Position numbers and translations under genes: made by a program
Notes under the pieces: model-generated
Database searches by the model: none
What the model was told of the DNA's origin: nothing
Seen by the model: the letters and a program-made list of their open reading frames with translations, nothing else
In this document: one piece after another, positions 7,413-15,662 of the stretch
Position numbering within the stretch: the first letter of the stretch is position 1
Layout of the letters: every line of letters starts with the position of its first letter
Assembly: GCA_902465755.1 (NCBI GenBank)
Contig: CABQOK010000002.1
Span: 1-25,920, forward strand
Direction of reading: 5' to 3'
Source: an uncultured Anaerococcus sp.
GTDB taxonomy: Bacteria; Bacillota; Clostridia; Tissierellales; Peptoniphilaceae
DNA length: 25,920 nt

Positions 7413-9291
7413 CTAGCTCTCCTGTCTTTAGTCTGATTAGAAGGACATTTATGTCTGCTGGCGATACTCCAGAAATCCTTGAAGCTTGGCCAATAGATTC
7501 TGGTTGAATATCGTTTAATTTTTCTGCTGATTCTTTTTTTAGACCAGGAATCTTGAAATAATCAATATTTTTCTTAAGCTTCTTGCCCTCTAGCTTCTTA
7601 AACTTGTCTATATCAGCCATTTGCTTTTTGATATAGCCTTCATACTTTATTTCTGTCTGAGCTTGTATTTGTTGAAACTTCGGTAGATCTGGTCTTTCTG
7701 GATCGAACACCTCTAACATTTCATAATCCAACTCAGGTCTTTTTAATAGGTCATGGAGGCTCATTCCATTATTTAGAGGAGTAGTTCCTAAATCTTCTAG
7801 TTTTTTGTTAGTTTCTTCTTTTGGAGTGAGCATAACAGTTTTAAGTCTTTCTATCTCCTTATCAATAGCAGACCTTTTCTCGACCATTTTTTGATATCTC
7901 TCTTCACTTACTAGTCCTATCTTGTAGGCTCTTTCTGTAAGTCTCTGGTCGGCATTGTCTTGTCTCATAGTTAGTCTATACTCACACCTAGATGTCATCA
8001 TCCTATATGGCTCTTGGGTGCCTTCTGTAACCAAGTCATCTATTAGAACTCCTATATATCCATCAGACCTATCCAGAATAAAGGGATCTTCTCCCTTAAT
8101 TTTAAGGGCTGCATTGATTCCAGCTATTAGACCTTGACCAGCTGCCTCTTCATAGCCACTAGATCCATTGATTTGTCCTGCAAAATATAGGCCCTCATAA
8201 TCTTTTGATTCTAAAGTTCTATAGAGATTTCTAGTATCTATCATGTCGTATTCGATAGCATAAGCTGGTCTCATAATTTTAACATCCTCAAGCCCTATGA
8301 TGGTTTTATAAAAATCAAATTGAACTTCTTGAGGTAGGGATGAAGAAACTCCTTGGACATACATCTCATCTGTAGTAAGTCCTTCTGGTTCAATGAAAAC
8401 TTGGTGGATATCCCTATCAGGAAATCTTACCATCTTATCTTCTATAGAAGGACAATATCTTGGACCTACACCTTTGATATGGCCTCCATAAATTGGGGAC
8501 CTATCGAGATTATCCATTATTATTTGTTTAGTCTCGACTCTTGTATAGGTTAGATAGCAATTTTCTTGGCGTCTATCTGAGAAGTCACTTCCTTCATTAA
8601 GAAAAGAAAATGGAATTATCTCATCGTCTCCTTTTTGGACTTCAGTTTTTTCTAAATGGAGACTTTTTCTATCTACCCTAGCTGGGGTTCCCGTCTTAAA
8701 TCTTCTAAGCTTAAAACCCATCTCCTCTAATGAATCAGATAGATAGGTTGCGGCTGAAAGGCCATGTGGACCTGATACTTTTTCATATTCTCCTATAAGG
8801 ATTTTTCCGTTAAGATAAGTTCCTGTACAAATTATAAGAGCCTTTGTTTCGAATATAGCTCCTTGTACTGTTTCACATGAAACAATCTTTCCATCCTCAT
8901 AGTTAATCTTGTCAACTTCTTGTTCGAATAGGTCAACTTCAGCCTCAAGCGTCTTTTTCATCTCTTCGTGATAGAGCCTCTTATCTGCCTGGACACGTAG
9001 AGAGTGGACAGCGGGTCCCTTGCTCGTATTAAGCATTCTAGATTGTATGAAGGTCTTGTCAATATTTAGGGCCATTTGTCCACCCATAGCATCAATTTCT
9101 CTTACAATATGCCCTTTTCCAGTCCCTCCTATGTTGGGATTACATGGCATATCTGCAATTGACTCCATGCTTGTTGTTAAAACTAATGTCTTAAGTCCAA
9201 GTCTTGAGGCGGCAAGACCTGCTTCACAACCAGCATGTCCTGCTCCCACTACTACCACATCGTAGCTTCCTGCTTTATATTTATTTTCCAA
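7405..9291 (-). CDS. mnmG: tRNA uridine-5-carboxymethylaminomethyl modification enzyme MnmG
   Basis: MnmG (GidA) is the FAD/NADH partner of MnmE, installing the carboxymethylaminomethyl (or aminomethyl) group on wobble uridine 34 of certain tRNAs. The 628-residue protein is full length. It has the FAD-binding [14 protein letters not shown] (12-25), [23 protein letters not shown] (near 49-71), [26 protein letters not shown] and [17 protein letters not shown]. The start is a TTG at 9291, seven bases after AAGGAG; no better ATG is available. It overlaps the mnmE stop by 11 bases. A parS site (8869-8884) lies inside. Confidence 0.97.
   Translation of the reverse strand: MENKYKAGSYDVVVVGAGHAGCEAGLAASRLGLKTLVLTTSMESIADMPCNPNIGGTGKGHIVREIDAMGGQMALNIDKTFIQSRMLNTSKGPAVHSLRVQADKRLYHEEMKKTLEAEVDLFEQEVDKINYEDGKIVSCETVQGAIFETKALIICTGTYLNGKILIGEYEKVSGPHGLSAATYLSDSLEEMGFKLRRFKTGTPARVDRKSLHLEKTEVQKGDDEIIPFSFLNEGSDFSDRRQENCYLTYTRVETKQIIMDNLDRSPIYGGHIKGVGPRYCPSIEDKMVRFPDRDIHQVFIEPEGLTTDEMYVQGVSSSLPQEVQFDFYKTIIGLEDVKIMRPAYAIEYDMIDTRNLYRTLESKDYEGLYFAGQINGSSGYEEAAGQGLIAGINAALKIKGEDPFILDRSDGYIGVLIDDLVTEGTQEPYRMMTSRCEYRLTMRQDNADQRLTERAYKIGLVSEERYQKMVEKRSAIDKEIERLKTVMLTPKEETNKKLEDLGTTPLNNGMSLHDLLKRPELDYEMLEVFDPERPDLPKFQQIQAQTEIKYEGYIKKQMADIDKFKKLEGKKLKKNIDYFKIPGLKKESAEKLNDIQPESIGQASRISGVSPADINVLLIRLKTGELDG
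8869..8884. other. parS-like site 4
   Basis: TGTTTCACATGAAACA, 15 of 16 to the parS consensus, inside mnmG. On the coding strand it gives V-S-C-E-T. Confidence 0.85.
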
Positions 9292-10639
9292 CGCAAAACT
9301 CCTTAAATACTTTATCCATTATTTCGTCCGAAACAGATTCACCTATTATAAGGCCCAAATCGTCATATGCTCCTCTTAAATCAACCTCGCAGGCATCAAG
9401 TGGGATTCCTCTTTTTATATCTTTTAATGAATCGCTTAGCTTTTTAGAGGCTTCTTTCAAGAGTCTTTCGTGACGAGTGTTAGTTATAAGAACCGACTCT
9501 CTTTTTATATCTTTGGTATTAAACATTTCGGTAATAGCTTCTTCTAGCTTATCTATTCCTTCATCTTTGGCCATAGAAGTCCTTATGGTTACTTGATTGA
9601 AATCATATGTGAATTTATCTTCAAGATCAGTCTTGTTTAGGATAATAATAGCATTTCTTCCCTCGATTAAGTCTAAGATTTTCTCATCTTCTCTATCGAA
9701 AGTCCTAGATGTATCAAAGATTGCAATAATTAAATCAGATTCATCAATAAGCTCTATAGACTTGTCCACTCCGATTTTCTCTACCAAGTCGTCAGTCTCT
9801 CTAATACCCGCTGTATCGTTGATTTTTAGGGTGAAATCGCCAAAAGAAATGTATTCTGTAATAAGATCTCTTGTAGTGCCTGGAACATCTGTTACTATAG
9901 CACGATTTTCCTTTAGCAATTTGTTTAGTAAGGAAGACTTCCCTACATTAGGCTTTCCTATAATAGTTGTATTTATTCCGTCTCTTAAGATTTTTCCTTT
10001 GTTGGAAGTGTTTAAAAGATTTTCTATTGTAGCTTTAGCTTTTTCCATATAGGAAATTATCTCATCCGGTGATAGGTCTTCGCCATCTTCTGTAAAATTA
10101 ATAGAATATTCCAGTCTTGAGAGAGCTTCCAATAGATCCTGTCTAATAGATAGAATCTTTTCTCTAACAGAGCCTTGTAGTTGATGAATACTTTCTTTTT
10201 GGCTTAGCTCATTAGTAGAATTTATTATATCCAAGACAGCCTCTGCTTGTGATAAGTCTATTCTCCCATTGAGAAAGGCTCTTTTAGTGAATTCTCCTGC
10301 TTCTGCCATATCACAGCCTTCATCTAACAAGAGATTTAAGATTTTTTTGACAGATACAAAAGATCCATGACAGTTAATCTCACAGATATCTTCTCTAGTA
10401 TAGGTAGATGGTCCTTTCATAAAGCATACCATTACCTCATCTATTGTTTCGCCCTCACTATCTTTGATAACTCCATAGCGCATCTTTCGATTATCTTTAT
10501 CTTTGTCAAGCCCCCTTCCGTTAATAGGGCAAAATAATCGACTAATAATATCAAAAGACTTACTTCCACTCATCCTGACTATGGATATGCCACCAGTCCC
10601 GGATGGAGTAGATATTGCAGCAATTGTTCTTTCTTCCAT
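9281..10639 (-). CDS. mnmE: tRNA modification GTPase MnmE
   Basis: MnmE (TrmE) is the GTPase that, with MnmG, modifies wobble uridine in tRNA. The 452-residue protein has the N-terminal folate-binding domain ([47 protein letters not shown]) and a helical middle domain. The inserted G domain has G1 GKPNVGKS (228-235), DVPGTTRD (251-258), DTAG (275-278) and NKTD (335-338). The protein ends in FCVGK, the CxGK catalytic tail. The ATG follows AAAGGAG with good spacing. It heads the mnmE-mnmG-rsmG-CPBP unit from a strong promoter at 10691-10718. In most Firmicutes it follows jag directly; here a Na/Pi transporter lies between. Confidence 0.97.
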   Translation of the reverse strand: MEERTIAAISTPSGTGGISIVRMSGSKSFDIISRLFCPINGRGLDKDKDNRKMRYGVIKDSEGETIDEVMVCFMKGPSTYTREDICEINCHGSFVSVKKILNLLLDEGCDMAEAGEFTKRAFLNGRIDLSQAEAVLDIINSTNELSQKESIHQLQGSVREKILSIRQDLLEALSRLEYSINFTEDGEDLSPDEIISYMEKAKATIENLLNTSNKGKILRDGINTTIIGKPNVGKSSLLNKLLKENRAIVTDVPGTTRDLITEYISFGDFTLKINDTAGIRETDDLVEKIGVDKSIELIDESDLIIAIFDTSRTFDREDEKILDLIEGRNAIIILNKTDLEDKFTYDFNQVTIRTSMAKDEGIDKLEEAITEMFNTKDIKRESVLITNTRHERLLKEASKKLSDSLKDIKRGIPLDACEVDLRGAYDDLGLIIGESVSDEIMDKVFKEFCVGK

Positions 10640-10690
10640 AATTACTCCTTTAAATTTACACTACTTTGACTAGTGGTTTGTAACATAAGA

Positions 10691-10718
10691 ATTATAGTGG
10701 AAAATCCTGATTTGTCAA
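10691..10718 (-). promoter_or_regulatory. Sigma-A promoter of mnmE
   Basis: The minus strand shows TTGACA (10718-10713), a 16-bp spacer and TATAAT (10696-10691): both hexamers match consensus. The leader to the mnmE ATG is about 45 bases. Confidence 0.8.
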
Positions 10719-10765
10719 TATTTATAAGATTATATGAAAAATTTGTAGAAAAATTTCCTCCTATA

Positions 10766-10774
10766 TGATATATT
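10766..10774 (+). promoter_or_regulatory. Possible extended -10 promoter of the Na/Pi transporter
   Basis: TGATATATT forms an extended -10 element (TGn plus TATATT) 31 bases before the ATG. There is no convincing -35 at normal spacing, so the call is weak. Confidence 0.35.
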
Positions 10775-10804
10775 AGATACATAATATAAATTTTTGGAGG
10801 GATT

Positions 10805-12499
10805 ATGCAACTACAATCATTAAGCTCTCTACAATGGAATCTCATAGCAGGAGGTCTGGCCATATTCCTATTCGGTATATCCCTAATGGGAGATGCCCTT
10901 ACAAATTTTGCAGGCCCTAAGCTAAGAGGATATGTGGAGAAATACACTTCCAATCCGATAATGGGAGTTCTAGTTGGTATAGTCATAACTGGTTTAATCC
11001 AATCCTCATCAGCGACGACAGTTATAGCCATAAGTTTTGTAAGAGCAGGAGTTATGAGCATTGAACAGGCTATAGGTGTCATTTTAGGTGCAAATATTGG
11101 TACAACCGTTACATCTATATTGATCGGTTTCGACTTAGGATATCTATCGTATTTCATCGCCCTAATCGGTGTTGTTATAACGATGTTTTCAGCAAAAAGA
11201 AGAAATAAATATATCGGAGAAATTTTAGTAGGATTTGGCCTACTATTTATAGGACTTGAAATGATGGGATCATCCCTATCAGAGTTAAGTAATATAGAAG
11301 GATTTGAAAAAGTCGTAGCAAATATGGCCAAAAATCCAATACTAGCAGTAATAGTAGGAGCAGGACTTACAGCCTTAATCCAATCGTCATCTGCCTTTAT
11401 AGGTATTACTCAATCCTTATTTGCTTCAGGGGCCATAGATTTAAAGCTTGCCCTAGCGTTAATGTTTGGTGCAAATATCGGTACATGTATAACAGCTATC
11501 TTAGCCTCTCTTGGTGGATCACTTTCAGCTAGAAGAACTTCCACTTTCCATGTACTTTTTAATGTGCTAATATCAGTAATATTTTTGATTTTCTTAGAGC
11601 CTTACGAAAGCTTAGTAAGAACAATAGCAGATTTCTTGGGAACAAACAAGTTGATGACAATAGCAGTAGGTCATTTTACCTTTAACTTCATAGGTATGAT
11701 CTTATTCCTACCTATTATCAAATACCTAGGTAAGTTATTGAGAAAGCTTATTCCTGGCAAGGATTCTATATTCTCTGACCTTGGAGATATAGAGCTAGAT
11801 GATAAGCTAATAGAGACTTTCCCTGTAGCCGCTCTTGATCAGATAAAGGCTGCAATTCTAAAAGAATCTAAGGTTGCCTTGGAGACAATAAAGCAAACAA
11901 AACTTTACTTATTGGAAAAAGACAGAAAATATTTAGAAACAGCTAATCAAGCAGAATCTATTGTAAATGATATGGATACCAAAATCCAAGCCTATCTTTT
12001 GGCTATAGCCCAAAACTCAGGACCAATGGATTTGGAAGTTGAAGTACAAAACTACTTACAGATTCAAATAAATGTAGAAAGAATCTCAGACCTTGCTCAA
12101 AATTTGGGTGAGTACTATGAAGAAATTTATGAATCTAATGCAAGTTATAACGAAGAAGCCTTATCAGACTTGGAAGATATATATGATTTAGTAATTAATA
12201 ACTTTGTTAATGCTATAGAAGTTTTCGATAGCAAAGATCAAGCCGTATTTAGAAGACTAGGCGAAGACGAGGCAGCTCTTGACCTTATGGAGACTACTCT
12301 AAGAAAGGCTCACTACAAAAGACTCGCTAATGGTGAAGATATGACAAGCATTGCTTCATATGTATTTAATGATATCTTATCAACAATGGAAAGAACTGGA
12401 GACCATGCATATAACATCGCAAGACTAACCATGGATCCTGTTAAGGTTCACACAGATAACCACTCTAAATTCGAAGAAGTTTCACATGAAACATTTTAA
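10805..12499 (+). CDS. Na/Pi cotransporter family protein with PhoU-like tail
   Basis: This 564-residue protein is a type II sodium/phosphate cotransporter (NptA/PNaS family). Each half of the membrane domain has the signature QSSSA (66-70 and 193-197) followed by a GANIGT motif (95-100 and about 228), the inverted-repeat architecture of the family. Hydrophobic segments fill residues 12-330. The C-terminal 210 residues are soluble, charged and helical, like a PhoU domain. It takes up phosphate or regulates its flux; substrate specificity cannot be read from sequence. GGAGG precedes the ATG. It is the only plus-strand gene in the left arm, so it runs head-on to replication and separates jag from mnmE. 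Its last codons (V-S-H-E-T-F, stop) are formed by a parS-like site. Confidence 0.93.
   Translation: MQLQSLSSLQWNLIAGGLAIFLFGISLMGDALTNFAGPKLRGYVEKYTSNPIMGVLVGIVITGLIQSSSATTVIAISFVRAGVMSIEQAIGVILGANIGTTVTSILIGFDLGYLSYFIALIGVVITMFSAKRRNKYIGEILVGFGLLFIGLEMMGSSLSELSNIEGFEKVVANMAKNPILAVIVGAGLTALIQSSSAFIGITQSLFASGAIDLKLALALMFGANIGTCITAILASLGGSLSARRTSTFHVLFNVLISVIFLIFLEPYESLVRTIADFLGTNKLMTIAVGHFTFNFIGMILFLPIIKYLGKLLRKLIPGKDSIFSDLGDIELDDKLIETFPVAALDQIKAAILKESKVALETIKQTKLYLLEKDRKYLETANQAESIVNDMDTKIQAYLLAIAQNSGPMDLEVEVQNYLQIQINVERISDLAQNLGEYYEEIYESNASYNEEALSDLEDIYDLVINNFVNAIEVFDSKDQAVFRRLGEDEAALDLMETTLRKAHYKRLANGEDMTSIASYVFNDILSTMERTGDHAYNIARLTMDPVKVHTDNHSKFEEVSHETF
12478..12493. other. parS-like site 5 at the 3' end of the transporter gene
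   Basis: AGTTTCACATGAAACA matches the parS consensus at 14 of 16 bases. It overlaps the final five sense codons before TTT-TAA of the transporter and touches the following terminator. Confidence 0.7.
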
Positions 12500-12520
12500 A
12501 AGCCGGTTTAACCGGCTTTT
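12498..12520 (+). terminator. Terminator of the Na/Pi transporter gene
   Basis: AAAAGCCGG, loop TTTAA and CCGGCTTTT form a perfect 9-bp GC-rich stem beginning at the stop codon. The right arm ends in TTTT; the symmetry means it could also act from the other side. Confidence 0.85.
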
Positions 12521-12570
12521 AGCTTACATAAATAAAAATCTACTTATTCTTTGATATATTTTTACAAAAT

Positions 12571-12598
12571 AAAAAAGCCTGTGAATGGTCACAAGCTT
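12571..12598 (-). terminator. Terminator of the rpmH-to-jag run
   Basis: On the minus strand AAGCTTGTGA, loop CCAT and TCACAGGCTT pair with a single mismatch, followed by TTTTTTATTTT. It overlaps the jag stop codon by two bases. Confidence 0.85.
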
Positions 12599-13439
12599 AT
12601 TCTACATAGTCAACTACAACATATCTTTTAGGATCATTTCCTTCTGAGTGACTTGATACATTGGGATGTTTGCTTATCTCTTCGTGTGCAAGTCTTCTCT
12701 CATAGGAATTCATATATCTTAAGTTCCAAGATTTCTTACTTCTTTGAACTTTCCTAGCAGTATCTGCCGCAAGATCTATTATTTTTTCATCTCTTCTCTT
12801 CTTGTATGAGTTGATATCGATATTAATTCTAACGTTGTTTCTTCTTGAATCTAGAGCTTTTCTAATTATAAGTTCAATCGCATCCAAGGTAGAACCAGAC
12901 TTTCCTATAGCAATTCCTGTATCTTTTTCCGAAACCTTAGCTTCAAGTTTTATGATATTACCTTCAAGATTTCCTATAACTGTAACATCTTCGAAATGCA
13001 TAGCTAGGAGGATTTTCTCTAAGAGGTCTTTTGCCTCATAGAACTTATCTATATCTGCCTTTTGTTTAGCCTTACCATAATCAACTGGCTCTGGCTTTTC
13101 TTCTGATTCTACTTCTAATTCTTCTTTGTTTTCTATAACTTCAGAAAGCTCTATAGCTTCCTTGTTTTCTGTAAGCTCTTCTTCCTTACTATCGTCTTCA
13201 ACTGCCGTAAATTTAGTATCTTCGATTTCTCTTTCTAGATTAGAGAGGGCTTCTTTGATGTCTTCTTCGTAGCTAACTCTTACTACTGCATCCTTACTTC
13301 CAATAAGTCCTAAAAATCCAGTAGATTCTTCTTCAATAATCTCAACTTCTACTTCATCTCGACTCTTGCCAATTTCTTCTAGAGCAAGCTCTACAGCCTT
13401 CTCTTTTGTTTTGGCGCTTTTAATTATTGACTTTTTCAT
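12597..13439 (-). CDS. jag: RNA-binding protein Jag (KhpB/EloR)
   Basis: Jag proteins bind RNA and in streptococci (as KhpB/EloR, with KhpA) control cell elongation. The 280-residue product has the three family parts. The Jag_N domain (about 1-56) includes EEESTGFLGLIGSKDAVVRV. A long acidic linker (about 60-125) is rich in E and D. A KH domain with GKSGSTLDAI (near 180) is followed by a C-terminal R3H domain with RRLAHEEISKHPNVSSHSEG. The ATG lies inside the end of yidC (20-base overlap) with GGAG eight bases before it, so the two are co-translated. It closes the rpmH-rnpA-yidD-yidC-jag unit. Confidence 0.94.
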   Translation of the reverse strand: MKKSIIKSAKTKEKAVELALEEIGKSRDEVEVEIIEEESTGFLGLIGSKDAVVRVSYEEDIKEALSNLEREIEDTKFTAVEDDSKEEELTENKEAIELSEVIENKEELEVESEEKPEPVDYGKAKQKADIDKFYEAKDLLEKILLAMHFEDVTVIGNLEGNIIKLEAKVSEKDTGIAIGKSGSTLDAIELIIRKALDSRRNNVRINIDINSYKKRRDEKIIDLAADTARKVQRSKKSWNLRYMNSYERRLAHEEISKHPNVSSHSEGNDPKRYVVVDYVE

Positions 13440-14157
13440 TTTCTAACTCCATTTTTTTATTTCTCATTGAAAAATGCATTATAACCATTATTACTAATCT
13501 AAATAAAGAACTTAGGGTGTAATATAATGGCAAACCAGCTGGAAGTCCCTTAAATACAAAGAAATACATCAAAGGCATGAGTAAAAGCATGTTATTCATT
13601 CCTCCCATTGCCCCTCCTGTTTGTTGCATTTGTGGATTGGTCTTCATTGAGAAAAGTTGTACACCAACTTGGGATAAAGATGTAAGTAGTGGTAAACCGA
13701 ACCAATATGGATCTTTTTTAAGTAAATCTGGTACCCAGTAGAAATTGGTTCTGATATTATCAAGGCCTTCTGGGAATACATATTTAGTTGTATCGCTCAT
13801 CATTCTAAACAATCCAAAAAGTATAAGGATTTGGATTATCATTACAAGACAACCAGAAAGACCAGGAGTAACCCCTTCTTCCTTATATAGTTCTTGCATC
13901 TTTTGTTGCATGATCTGTTGGTCGTAGCCATATTTTTTCTGGATTTCTTCCATCTTTGGCTTGAAAACCTTAGTTCTTTCAGCTTGTTTTTGTTGGCTAA
14001 CGGTCATTGGTATAATTAAAAGACTAACAAGCAAAGTCATTATTACTATCGCTATGGCATAAAAACTAACATCTGTAGGTTCTGTGAAATTCGCTGCGAG
14101 AAAGTCGTATATCCATCTCATAAGCTGACCTAAAATGCCGGCTATAAACTTAATCAT
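13420..14157 (-). CDS. yidC: Membrane protein insertase YidC
   Basis: YidC/Oxa1 inserts membrane proteins, alone or with SecYEG. The 245-residue product has the Gram-positive layout: a first membrane segment (about 32-52), a cytoplasmic charged hairpin QQKQAERTKVFKPKMEEIQKKYG, GLSGCLVMIIQILILFGLFRMM, and C-terminal segments with GLPAGLPLYYTLSSLFRLVIM. No lipobox signal peptide is seen; the N-terminus is short. The groove arginine at the end of the first core helix (usual pattern IxRLLxLPLT) is Ser45 here in LLVSLLIIPMT. GGAG precedes the ATG. It lies 20 bp after yidD and overlaps jag. Confidence 0.95.
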   Translation of the reverse strand: MIKFIAGILGQLMRWIYDFLAANFTEPTDVSFYAIAIVIMTLLVSLLIIPMTVSQQKQAERTKVFKPKMEEIQKKYGYDQQIMQQKMQELYKEEGVTPGLSGCLVMIIQILILFGLFRMMSDTTKYVFPEGLDNIRTNFYWVPDLLKKDPYWFGLPLLTSLSQVGVQLFSMKTNPQMQQTGGAMGGMNNMLLLMPLMYFFVFKGLPAGLPLYYTLSSLFRLVIMVIMHFSMRNKKMELENEKVNN

Positions 14158-14177
14158 ATAAACTCCATCTATTTTAT

Positions 14178-14393
14178 TTAATCTACTGGATCATATCCAC
14201 CCTTAGAGAATGGATTGCATCTTAATATTCTCCAAAAAGACTTGATAAACGCTTTCAAAAACCCGTATTTTCTAAAAGCTTCCAGCGCGTATTGGGAACA
14301 AGTCGGATAGAACCTACACTTGGAAGGTCCTAATTGGGGAGAAATAAACTTTTGGTAAAACTTAATAAGTCTTATAAAGAATCTATTTACCAT
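14178..14393 (-). CDS. yidD: Membrane protein insertion efficiency factor YidD
   Basis: This 71-residue protein has the complete YidD pattern: [40 protein letters not shown], then [28 protein letters not shown], including the three conserved cysteines. YidD assists YidC-dependent insertion and is thought to lie on the inner face of the membrane through an amphipathic helix. Its ATG overlaps the end of rnpA by 11 bases and yidC follows, the standard order. Confidence 0.96.
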   Translation of the reverse strand: MVNRFFIRLIKFYQKFISPQLGPSKCRFYPTCSQYALEAFRKYGFLKAFIKSFWRILRCNPFSKGGYDPVD

Positions 14394-14733
14394 AATAGAT
14401 AATCTTTTTCTTAAAAGCTTTACTCAAAACATGACCCAAGGATTTTTTTAATTTGTCGTAAGTAAAATCTGTCGTATGTTTCTTAGGAATAATTATTATA
14501 TCTACTCCATTTACAGAAGCATAATTAAGCCTAAGAATCTCTCTTAACTTCCTTTTTAGTGAATTTCTTTGATTGGCCTTACCGATTTTTTTGCTAATTG
14601 TGATTCCAAATCTAGGGTGATTTAGGCCATTGTTTTTGATTAATACTGTGAAATCCCTATTATAGAAAGCTTTGTTTTTCTTGTATACTCTTTGAAAGTC
14701 TAAATCTTTTCTTAAACTAATTCTTTTTTCCAT
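14383..14733 (-). CDS. rnpA: Ribonuclease P protein component
   Basis: The 116-residue basic protein is the protein subunit of RNase P, which matures tRNA 5' ends with the RnpB RNA. It shows the N-terminal [43 protein letters not shown] (the RNR-type RNA-binding motif, with Ser in place of the final Arg) and [10 protein letters not shown]. The ATG at 14733 has no recognisable Shine-Dalgarno sequence in the 20 bases upstream, unlike its neighbours. An imperfect hairpin lies between it and rpmH. It is translated as part of the rpmH unit and overlaps yidD. Confidence 0.95.
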   Translation of the reverse strand: MEKRISLRKDLDFQRVYKKNKAFYNRDFTVLIKNNGLNHPRFGITISKKIGKANQRNSLKRKLREILRLNYASVNGVDIIIIPKKHTTDFTYDKLKKSLGHVLSKAFKKKIIYYGK

Positions 14734-14762
14734 CGTGTTACTATCAATCTAAAATACATATA

Positions 14763-14784
14763 AACAAGAGCCTTAAAAAAGGCC
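14763..14784 (-). promoter_or_regulatory. Intergenic hairpin between rpmH and rnpA
   Basis: The minus strand has GAGGGCCTT, loop TTTT and AAGGCTCTT, a stem of about nine pairs with two G-U pairs. No clean U-tract follows, so it is more likely an attenuator or RNA-processing site than a full terminator. Confidence 0.45.
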
Positions 14785-14815
14785 CTCTCTCTAATCTATA
14801 TATTACTATTTTAGC

Positions 14816-14950
14816 CTAAGCAGATAATCTTTTTCTGTTTTTTCTTCTTCTAGCTTTAAGTACTCTTCTACCGCCTGGGCTTGACATTCTTTTTCTAAAG
14901 CCGTGATCTTTAGATCTCTTTCTTCTATTTGGTTGATAAGTTCTCTTCAT
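14816..14950 (-). CDS. rpmH: 50S ribosomal protein L34
   Basis: A 44-residue, strongly basic frame reads [18 protein letters not shown], then [20 protein letters not shown] and ends RKRLSA, which is L34 from end to end. The ATG at 14950 follows AGGAGG by seven bases. It is the first gene of the rpmH-rnpA-yidD-yidC-jag unit and lies directly beside oriC, driven by a near-perfect promoter. The family usually has MKTKNGR in the middle; here that is MSSPGGR, a common variation. Confidence 0.97.
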   Translation of the reverse strand: MKRTYQPNRRKRSKDHGFRKRMSSPGGRRVLKARRRKNRKRLSA

Positions 14951-14984
14951 GCTTACACCTCCTACTCTTTTTTTGACTCATACT

Positions 14985-15013
14985 ATTATATTGAAATAAA
15001 GCTAATCTGTCAA
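14985..15013 (-). promoter_or_regulatory. Consensus sigma-A promoter of rpmH
   Basis: The minus strand has TTGACA (15013-15008), exactly 17 bp, then TATAAT (14990-14985). Both hexamers are perfect, as expected for a strongly expressed ribosomal protein gene. Confidence 0.9.
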
Positions 15014-15140
15014 GATATATAGGCAAAAAATATTCTATTAGTTTTCCATATATGTAGATGAATTTACCTATACATGGTATATTCATTAAACTTTTGGATA
15101 AATAATCATTTACTAGGGATAATATCGTATAAATTTGCAT

Positions 15141-15149
15141 TGTGGATAA
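15141..15149 (-). other. DnaA box
   Basis: TGTGGATAA, exact complement of TTATCCACA. A weaker copy (TTTGGATAA) lies at 15093-15101. Confidence 0.85.
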
Positions 15150-15295
15150 ATTTGGGGAAAGAATATTTTTACACAAGTTGTAAACAAAAATTTCTCATGA
15201 ATAAAATTTAAAAATGATCGATTATCTATTTTGTTTTCAGCTTAAAATAGTGATTTTAGAAAAAAGTATGAAGAAATATAAATAAATACACAGAC

Positions 15296-15304
15296 TTATC
15301 CACA
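15296..15304 (+). other. DnaA box
   Basis: TTATCCACA, exact. Confidence 0.85.
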
Positions 15305-15370
15305 TATCCACTGTAAATTCCGACTTTTATAATCTTTAAAAATAAGTTTTCCCAAAAATATAATAAAAAA

Positions 15371-15379
15371 TGTGGATAA
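15371..15379 (-). other. DnaA box next to the dnaA promoter
   Basis: TGTGGATAA, exact, ending two bases before the -35 of the dnaA promoter; placed for autoregulation by DnaA. Confidence 0.85.
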
Positions 15380-15380
15380 G

Positions 15381-15409
15381 TTGATTAGATCGCTTGATTA
15401 TAGTATAAT
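15381..15409 (+). promoter_or_regulatory. Probable dnaA promoter
   Basis: TTGATT (15381-15386), 17-bp spacer, TATAAT (15404-15409). It would give a leader of about 250 bases carrying the DnaA-box cluster. Confidence 0.65.
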
Positions 15410-15465
15410 TAGCTGTGTAAAAGTATATGTAAAACTATGTTTTTTGCGATAATTTAATATTTTTA

Positions 15466-15474
15466 TGTGGATAA
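15466..15474 (-). other. DnaA box
   Basis: TGTGGATAA, exact, in the predicted dnaA leader. Confidence 0.85.
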
Positions 15475-15539
15475 AATCCAAGATGCCAATATTTTTCTTA
15501 GGATTTGTCCCTATAAAGCCTAAAATTTAGCAAAAAGAA

Positions 15540-15586
15540 TTATCAACAACAAAGTTATCCACAAGTTATCCTATTTTTGGGGATAA
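15540..15586. other. Cluster of four DnaA boxes
   Basis: TTATCAACA (15540, one mismatch), TTATCCACA (15555, exact), TTATCCTAT (15566, two mismatches) and the inverted TGGGGATAA (15578, one mismatch) lie at 11-15 bp steps, close to one helical turn, 77 bp before the dnaA start. Confidence 0.85.
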
Positions 15587-15662
15587 GTTATTTTTTCTCG
15601 CTTAAGTTTTTATATTTTAAGCTTTGTCCCTTGTGTATAACTTTAGAAGGAAGGTTGTATGG

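Larger units (their letters stand above)
14951..15662. other. oriC, upstream part (rpmH-dnaA intergenic region)
   Basis: This 712-bp AT-rich gap between the diverging rpmH and dnaA genes holds at least five exact DnaA boxes (TTATCCACA or its complement) and several one-mismatch copies. It also holds the rpmH promoter and the dnaA promoter. No coding frame with a recognisable product is present. Genes on both sides are transcribed away from it. The stretch 15181-15290 is simple AT-rich sequence with no box I could recognise. Confidence 0.93.

Noticed and set aside
10642..11331. 229-residue minus-strand open frame
   Set aside because: It is antisense to the Na/Pi transporter, has no family-like sequence, and mirrors the transporter's hydrophobic codons.
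14925..15176. 83-residue minus-strand open frame in oriC
   Set aside because: It crosses DnaA boxes, the rpmH promoter and the rpmH start; composition is that of random AT-rich DNA.
15600..15623. GCTTAA...TTAAGC inverted repeat before dnaA as a terminator
   Set aside because: The stem is six AT-rich pairs with a long loop and no U-tract in a useful position.
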